NCBI GenBank assembly: GCA_947500385.1
Contig: CANMSA010000001.1
Location: forward strand, 62,001 to 126,000
DNA: 64,000 bases
Reading direction: 5' to 3'
From: an uncultured Flavobacteriaceae bacterium
Lineage (GTDB): Bacteria > Bacteroidota > Bacteroidia > Flavobacteriales > Flavobacteriaceae
A program made the position numbers and the translations under genes. Position 1 is the stretch's first letter, and each line of letters starts with the position of its first letter. Positions 58,703 to 64,000 of the stretch are shown one piece after another. A model generated the notes under the pieces. The model ran no database searches. It had not been told where the DNA came from and was given only the letters and a program-made list of their open reading frames with translations.

Positions 58703-58786
58703 ATGCGCATTACCGTCCTGGAAATTAAAACCGATTCGATGCCGGTCTCGCCCGGCACACCATATAAAACAGCATTCACATTATGA
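58703..58786 (+). CDS. Possible 27-codon leader ORF overlapping secA (ATGA)
   Basis: Reads MRITVLEIKTDSMPVSPGTP and YKTAFTL, with stop TGA 58784-58786 inside the ATGA of secA. Its codons include hairpin TGCCGG (58740-58745) TCTCGC CCGGCA (58752-58757). Could be a regulatory leader peptide; no homology evidence. Confidence 0.3.
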   Translation: MRITVLEIKTDSMPVSPGTPYKTAFTL

Positions 58787-61700
58787 GCTTTTTAAATTCG
58801 ATATTAAAAACCTTTGTCGGAGACAAATCAAAGAAAGATGTCAAAGAACTGCGTCCCTTGGTCGACAAGGTTAAATCGTTCGAAACACAACTAGCACAAT
58901 TAGATCATGACGGGCTTCGGAACAAAACTGTAGCGTTCAAGGATAAGATCATCGCCAATTGCAAGGAAGTCTCGGATAAAATCGCCGCCTTGGAAGAAGA
59001 GGTGAAAGCCTCTACCGATATCGATAAAAACGAGGATCTCTATGCAGAAATCGATAAACTACAAGAACAAGCGTATCGCATTTCAGAGGATACCTTGAAC
59101 GATATCCTTCCAGAAGCGTTCGCGGTAGTCAAGGAAACGGCAAAAAGATTCAAAGAAAATGAAACCCTTACCGTTACCGCGTCCGAATACGATCGGCAAC
59201 TATCGGGAACGAAGGATTATGTTGTCCTTGAGGGCGACAAGGCCGTATGGAGCAATTCCTGGGACGCCGCGGGCAAACAGGTAACTTGGGATATGGTGCA
59301 CTACGATGTACAGCTCATAGGCGGCATTGCCTTGCACCAGGGAAAAATTGCAGAGATGCAAACGGGAGAGGGAAAAACCTTGGTAGCTACCTTACCGCTC
59401 TATCTGAATGCCCTTTCCGGCAAAGGAGCACATTTGGTTACGGTGAACGACTATCTTGCGAAAAGGGATAGTGCCTGGATGGCCCCTATCTTTGAATTTC
59501 ATGGACTTTCGGTGGATTGTATCGATCATCACAGGCCCAATTCAGAAGGGCGCCGTGCAGCCTACAATGCAGATATTACCTATGGTACCAATAACGAGTT
59601 CGGTTTTGATTACCTTCGGGACAATATGGCGCATACACCAAAAGATTTAGTGCAGCGCCCGCATCATTATTCCATTGTAGATGAAGTAGATTCCGTGTTG
59701 GTCGATGATGCCCGTACCCCTTTGATCATCTCTGGCCCTGTACCGGAAGGAGATCGCCATGAATTTAATGAGCTAAAACCTAAAATTAATGATATCGTTC
59801 AAAAGCAGCGACAACACTTGACCGGGGTTTTGGCGGAATCAAAAAAATTGATCGCGGAAGGCAATACCAAAGACGGTGGGTTCCTGTTGCTTCGCGTGCA
59901 CAGGGGATTGCCCAAAAACAAGGCATTTATAAAGTTCTTAAGTGAAGAAGGGGTCAAACAACTGCTTCAAAAGACCGAGAATTTCTACATGCAAGATAAC
60001 AATAGGGAAATGCCGAAGGTAGACGAGGACCTATTGTTCGTCATCGATGAAAAAAACAATCAGATAGAGCTCACCGACCAAGGGGTAGAATACATTTCGG
60101 GAGCGCAGGATAAGGATTTCTTTGTTATGCCCGATATCGGTGGGGAAATCGCAAAAATAGAGAACCAAAATCTGGAGATTGAAAAAGAAGCTGAACTAAA
60201 AGAAGAGCTCTTCAAGGACTTTACGGTTAAAAGCGAACGTATTCACACCATGAGTCAATTACTCAAGGCCTACACACTGTTCGAAAAAGATGTGGAATAT
60301 GTGGTGATGGACAACAAGGTGATGATCGTAGATGAACAAACGGGCCGTATCATGGATGGGCGTCGGTATTCGGATGGGCTTCACCAAGCGATCGAAGCCA
60401 AGGAGAATGTAAAAATTGAAGCCCTTACCCAGACCTTTGCGACCGTTACCCTCCAGAATTACTTTCGGATGTACAAAAAGCTTTCCGGTATGACCGGTAC
60501 GGCAATCACCGAGGCGGGGGAGTTTTGGGAAATATACAAGTTGGACGTAATGGAGATTCCTACCAACCGTCCCATCGCCCGAGACGATCGAAACGATTTG
60601 ATCTATAAGACCAAACGTGAAAAGTACAATGCCATCATTGATGAAGTAACCAACTTGTCACAACAGGGGCGCCCGGTGTTGATAGGTACGACCTCCGTTG
60701 AGATTTCGGAGTTGTTATCGCGCATGCTGGGCATTCGAAAGGTGCCGCACAATGTATTGAATGCAAAGCTGCACAAAAAAGAGGCCGATGTAGTCGCCGA
60801 AGCAGGAAAAGGCGGGGTGGTGACCATCGCGACCAATATGGCGGGCCGTGGTACCGACATTAAACTATCGGACGAAGTAAAAGCTGCTGGCGGATTGGCG
60901 ATCGTAGGCACCGAAAGGCATGATTCAAGACGTGTAGACCGTCAGCTAAGGGGGCGCTCAGGAAGACAGGGAGATCCAGGAAGTTCACAATTCTATGTTT
61001 CGTTGGAAGACAACCTCATGCGATTATTCGGTTCGGACCGTGTCGCTAAGATGATGGACAAGATGGGCTTGGAAGAAGGTGAGGTCATTCAACATTCAAT
61101 GATGACCAAATCCATTGAACGAGCACAGAAAAAGGTAGAGGAAAATAATTTTGGGGTTCGTAAGCGCTTGTTAGAATATGACGATGTGATGAACGCCCAA
61201 AGGGAAGTGGTCTATAAAAGAAGGCGTCATGCCCTACAGGGAGAGCGTTTAAAGGTCGATATCGCGAATATGGTATACGATACCTGCGAAGTGATTGCCG
61301 ACACCAATAAAGCGGCCAACGACTTCAAGAACTTCGAATTTGAACTGATCAAATACTTTTCGATTACCTCCCCTGTTTCGGAAGCCGATTTTGGGCGCAT
61401 GGGTGTGCAGGAAATGGCCAATGTTATTTACAAAACGGCCTTCGAACATTATCAAAGTAAGATTGAACGCAATGCCGAAACCGCTTTCCCGGTGATCAAA
61501 CAGGTATATGAAGACAATTCAAACAAATTTGAACGGATCGTGGTACCCTTTACCGATGGGGTTAAAACCCTAAACGTTGTTACCAACCTGCAAGAAGCTT
61601 ATGAATCGAACGGTAAACAATTGGTCACCGATTTTGAGAAGAACATCACCTTGGCGATCATTGATGATTCATGGAAAACACATCTTCGAAAAATGGATGA

Positions 61701-62145
61701 GTTAAAACAATCCGTGCAACTCGCTGTACACGAACAGAAAGATCCCCTATTGATCTATAAGTTCGAGGCTTTTGAGTTGTTCAAAAGCATGATCGACAAA
61801 GTGAACAAGGAAGTGGTATCGTTCCTTTTCAAAGGAGAATTACCCACTTCGAACCCAAATGAAATATCCGCAGCAAGAGAGGTATCGCGTCCAAAGGAAA
61901 ATTTAAAGACCAGCAAGGAAGAAATTCCGAACAGCGATGAATTGGCCGCAAGAAATAGAGCGGCTGGGCAAACACAACGCCAGCGACCACAGGTGACGGA
62001 AACGATTGTTCGCGAACAACCCAAAATTGGGAGGAATGATCGGGTAACGATCAAAAACATCATGTCGGGCGAAAGCAAGACCTTAAAATACAAGCAGGCA
62101 GAACCTTTGATCCAAAAAGGAGAATGGGTGCTTACAGAGCAGTAA
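58783..62145 (+). CDS. secA: Preprotein translocase ATPase SecA
   Basis: 1120 residues, longer than the about 900 of E. coli. Walker A EMQTGEGKTLVATLPLYL, Walker B region SIVDEVDSVLVDDARTPLI, motif GRGTDIKLS and QLRGRSGRQGDPGSSQF. An insertion of about 130 residues lies in the first half (around residues 325-455: KPKINDIVQKQRQHL). The C terminus lacks the zinc-binding CxC...CH/C motif and ends RVTIKNIMSGESKTLKYKQA instead, as in other Bacteroidota SecA. Start ATG 58783 has no Shine-Dalgarno; a leader ORF ends in it. Confidence 0.96.
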   Translation: MSFLNSILKTFVGDKSKKDVKELRPLVDKVKSFETQLAQLDHDGLRNKTVAFKDKIIANCKEVSDKIAALEEEVKASTDIDKNEDLYAEIDKLQEQAYRISEDTLNDILPEAFAVVKETAKRFKENETLTVTASEYDRQLSGTKDYVVLEGDKAVWSNSWDAAGKQVTWDMVHYDVQLIGGIALHQGKIAEMQTGEGKTLVATLPLYLNALSGKGAHLVTVNDYLAKRDSAWMAPIFEFHGLSVDCIDHHRPNSEGRRAAYNADITYGTNNEFGFDYLRDNMAHTPKDLVQRPHHYSIVDEVDSVLVDDARTPLIISGPVPEGDRHEFNELKPKINDIVQKQRQHLTGVLAESKKLIAEGNTKDGGFLLLRVHRGLPKNKAFIKFLSEEGVKQLLQKTENFYMQDNNREMPKVDEDLLFVIDEKNNQIELTDQGVEYISGAQDKDFFVMPDIGGEIAKIENQNLEIEKEAELKEELFKDFTVKSERIHTMSQLLKAYTLFEKDVEYVVMDNKVMIVDEQTGRIMDGRRYSDGLHQAIEAKENVKIEALTQTFATVTLQNYFRMYKKLSGMTGTAITEAGEFWEIYKLDVMEIPTNRPIARDDRNDLIYKTKREKYNAIIDEVTNLSQQGRPVLIGTTSVEISELLSRMLGIRKVPHNVLNAKLHKKEADVVAEAGKGGVVTIATNMAGRGTDIKLSDEVKAAGGLAIVGTERHDSRRVDRQLRGRSGRQGDPGSSQFYVSLEDNLMRLFGSDRVAKMMDKMGLEEGEVIQHSMMTKSIERAQKKVEENNFGVRKRLLEYDDVMNAQREVVYKRRRHALQGERLKVDIANMVYDTCEVIADTNKAANDFKNFEFELIKYFSITSPVSEADFGRMGVQEMANVIYKTAFEHYQSKIERNAETAFPVIKQVYEDNSNKFERIVVPFTDGVKTLNVVTNLQEAYESNGKQLVTDFEKNITLAIIDDSWKTHLRKMDELKQSVQLAVHEQKDPLLIYKFEAFELFKSMIDKVNKEVVSFLFKGELPTSNPNEISAAREVSRPKENLKTSKEEIPNSDELAARNRAAGQTQRQRPQVTETIVREQPKIGRNDRVTIKNIMSGESKTLKYKQAEPLIQKGEWVLTEQ

Positions 62146-62162
62146 GAAACACTACTCGGTAT

Positions 62163-62196
62163 AAAAACGGCAGCATTTAAATCGCTGCCGTTTTTG
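62163..62196 (+). terminator. Terminator after secA
   Basis: ACGGCAGC (62167-62174), loop ATTTAAATC, GCTGCCGT (62184-62191), flanked by A and T runs. Confidence 0.9.
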
Positions 62197-62364
62197 TTTT
62201 AACGACTCCCTCACTTTTCAATTAAAATGGGCCTTGGGAAGACAATCTATTGTTTTTCTATAGTATTTCTATGCGTTTTATCCAAGGGGGCTATAGAAAT
62301 ATGCTGGGTATAAATTGGATTTTCTAACAAAACATATTTAGCTTTACATAAAACCCGCATAAAC

Positions 62365-63624
62365 TTGAAAACCGACCCTACCAAGGATACCGTTCCTAAA
62401 CAACCGCTTATCGACACTAGCCAGAAATTAGAACAAAGGCTTCGTGACAAGGTACGTTTGGTCTTAAAAGTAAATTATTTCACTTCTATATTTGCGCTCA
62501 TCTTTTTTGTACTCTGTTTGTATGTACTCGACATTAAGACCGTAATCCCGTATGTATTTCTTTCATTCGGAATACTCAATCTAATAAACACCCTTTTATA
62601 TAAGTACCACAAGAACCTCACACTTACGTACAATATCGTATCGATCATGACCCTTGCCGGCGCTATTATCATCACTTTGTTCAGCGGGGGTATCAACAGC
62701 CCGTTTATTTTCGTTTTGGCCCTTATCGTAGTGGCCGGGTACATTACGACCAAATCCTATGGATCGCTCTATCTAAATTTAAACCTGCTGATCATCGTCC
62801 TCATCTATTCGCAAAGCATTGCAGATTTTAGCTTCGTTACCAATGTGGTACCTGAGCAATCCAAAAATCTTTTCGCGCTATTGAGCGTTTTGTTTTCAGT
62901 GTATCTTTTGGGTGGGGTGTTTGGCAAGAACCTATTGAGTTCACACCACAACCTATATAAGACCAAGGATGAGCTTGAAGCCAAGATTACAGAAAAGGAA
63001 ACCTTGTTGAAAGAAGTCCATCACCGGGTAAAAAACAACCTGCAAACGGTATCGAGCCTCCTCAGCCTTCAATCCCGAAACAACCAGGACAAAAAGGTAA
63101 AAGAACTCCTTAAAAGCAGCCAAAATAGGGTTATATCAATGGCCATGGTGCATGAAATGTTGTACATGCGTGAAGATATTGGGAAAATTGAATATAAATC
63201 GTACGTGCAGGAATTGGCCGAATACCTTATTAGATCGATCAAAGGTACCAGCAGTAATATTACGCTCGATATTGATATTCCCGATTTGAAACTGAACATT
63301 GATACGGCCATTCCATTAGGGCTTCTTATCAATGAAGCAGTCACAAATGCCCTAAAATATGGAATTGTAGATGATAGTGAAGGAGAAATATTCATCAAGC
63401 TCAGGAAAGACGACAAAGATGAGTATGTATTGAATATAGGCGATGATGGAGTAGGTTTTGCCGAAGAGGTAAATCATAAAACAACCAAATCGCTGGGGTT
63501 GAAACTCATTCACAATCTAGCCCGTCAATTGCGCGGTTCGATCATACGCGATCTTTCGAAAAAAGGAACCCATTACATCGTAAAGTTCCGCGAAATCAGC
63601 GATCAGATTCCCTCAATGGCATAA
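62365..63624 (+). CDS. Sensor histidine kinase, HisKA_2 (HWE-like) type
   Basis: 419 residues from a TTG start (MKTDPTKDTVPKQ). Five to six hydrophobic helices in the first 190 residues (TSIFALIFFVLCLYVLDIKT first). The phosphoacceptor region KEVHHRVKNNLQTVSSLLSL (His 219 or 220) belongs to HisKA_2. The ATPase domain carries INEAVTNALKYG and IGDDGVGF. No response regulator next to it. TTG is the only start before the first helix, since no in-frame Met occurs until residue 95. A paralogue follows. Confidence 0.88.
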   Translation: MKTDPTKDTVPKQPLIDTSQKLEQRLRDKVRLVLKVNYFTSIFALIFFVLCLYVLDIKTVIPYVFLSFGILNLINTLLYKYHKNLTLTYNIVSIMTLAGAIIITLFSGGINSPFIFVLALIVVAGYITTKSYGSLYLNLNLLIIVLIYSQSIADFSFVTNVVPEQSKNLFALLSVLFSVYLLGGVFGKNLLSSHHNLYKTKDELEAKITEKETLLKEVHHRVKNNLQTVSSLLSLQSRNNQDKKVKELLKSSQNRVISMAMVHEMLYMREDIGKIEYKSYVQELAEYLIRSIKGTSSNITLDIDIPDLKLNIDTAIPLGLLINEAVTNALKYGIVDDSEGEIFIKLRKDDKDEYVLNIGDDGVGFAEEVNHKTTKSLGLKLIHNLARQLRGSIIRDLSKKGTHYIVKFREISDQIPSMA

Positions 63625-63842
63625 AATCAAGGAAAAATCATTTTTCTAGGCCTTTCTTTAACAACTTTCCCGTTTCCATGTTGATTTTATACAGAAACAT
63701 GATTAGATTTACGACAGAATCGACCTACTAGTACCCAACTAGAAAGATTTTTTAGCAATAGTACCCGAATTCGATTCTTCCGCCACCAAATTTTTACACT
63801 CCTGTACAAGGACGAATTGTACCTGCACGGTAAAAAGGTACC

Positions 63843-64000
63843 ATGAAAAATTCCCCGAAGAAACGGTCGAGGGTCGATGATAAGACGCAGCTGTTATTAA
63901 AATTTAATTACGTTTCGGCCTTCCTGAGCCTTGTGTTTGGTTTGGTTTGCTATTTCTCACTTTCAATCTCCGGTGTAATCCCCATTGTTTTTATTTCCTA
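63843..64000 (+). CDS. Sensor histidine kinase paralogue (partial, runs off the window)
   Basis: The first 52 residues are visible. After a basic start, KTQLLLKFNYVSAFLSLVF and GLVCYFSLSISGVIPIVF align by eye with RLVLKVNYFTSIFALIFF and the following residues of the kinase at 62365. It is therefore a tandem paralogue with a 218-base gap. ATG 63843; the rest lies beyond the window. Confidence 0.6.
   Translation, partial: MKNSPKKRSRVDDKTQLLLKFNYVSAFLSLVFGLVCYFSLSISGVIPIVFIS

Overview
The window looks like chromosomal DNA from a marine member of the Flavobacteriaceae (Bacteroidota). The evidence is a type IX secretion (T9SS) sorting domain, a LytTR regulator paired with a TPR membrane protein, a membrane-anchored AraC regulator, an aconitase of the mitochondrial type, a long Bacteroidota-style SecA, promoters of the TTG-N18..20-TAnnTTTG type, almost no Shine-Dalgarno sequences, and a carotenoid operon with CrtZ, a CrtD-like desaturase and CruF. 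I cannot name genus or species from sequence alone.

Layout. 59-6647: acyl/propionyl-CoA carboxylase subunits and both methylmalonyl-CoA mutase subunits (propionyl-CoA to succinyl-CoA). 6653-7884: HxlR regulator, small membrane protein, acetyltransferase. 7974-8975: tRNA-Leu(GAG) followed by a 379-bp tandem repeat; each unit carries the tRNA 3' end, a terminator hairpin and a GIY-YIG nuclease ORF. 9133-14928: carotenoid operon led by a MerR regulator with the residues of B12-dependent light sensors. 15018-20960: two TlpA-like thioredoxins (one has lost a catalytic cysteine), aconitase, a membrane-protein pair and a methyltransferase. 20976-24259: MoxR and two periplasmic folding proteins. 24443-33173: serine hydrolase, SRPBCC protein, LacZ-type beta-galactosidase, sodium/solute symporter, RluF-like pseudouridine synthase and a sulfatase. 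33268-37054: AraC regulator, lipoproteins and a surface protein. 37366-39628: a two-gene cytoplasmic protease module. 39962-47084: three exported proteins next to a LytTR/TPR regulatory pair. 47350-58566: housekeeping genes (recQ, kdsD, tatC, lptB, pssA, an ABC-F gene, cobalamin adenosyltransferase). 58783-62145: secA. 62365-64000: two paralogous sensor kinases, the second cut by the window end.

How the genes work together. Adenosylcobalamin links three parts: the mutase uses it, the MerR regulator probably senses light through it, and the PduO-type transferase makes it. LacZ plus symporter plus sulfatase suggest use of a galactose-containing, possibly sulfated, glycan, but there is no SusC/SusD pair.

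Most worth a second look: (1) the GIY-YIG units repeated at the tRNA 3' end; (2) the CarH/LitR-like regulator at the head of the carotenoid operon; (3) short leader ORFs that end in an ATGA overlap with secA and lptB; (4) the trypsin/zinc-ribbon protease with its unknown partner; (5) the exported three-gene cluster with a 'mini' T9SS protein and a 1111-residue orphan.
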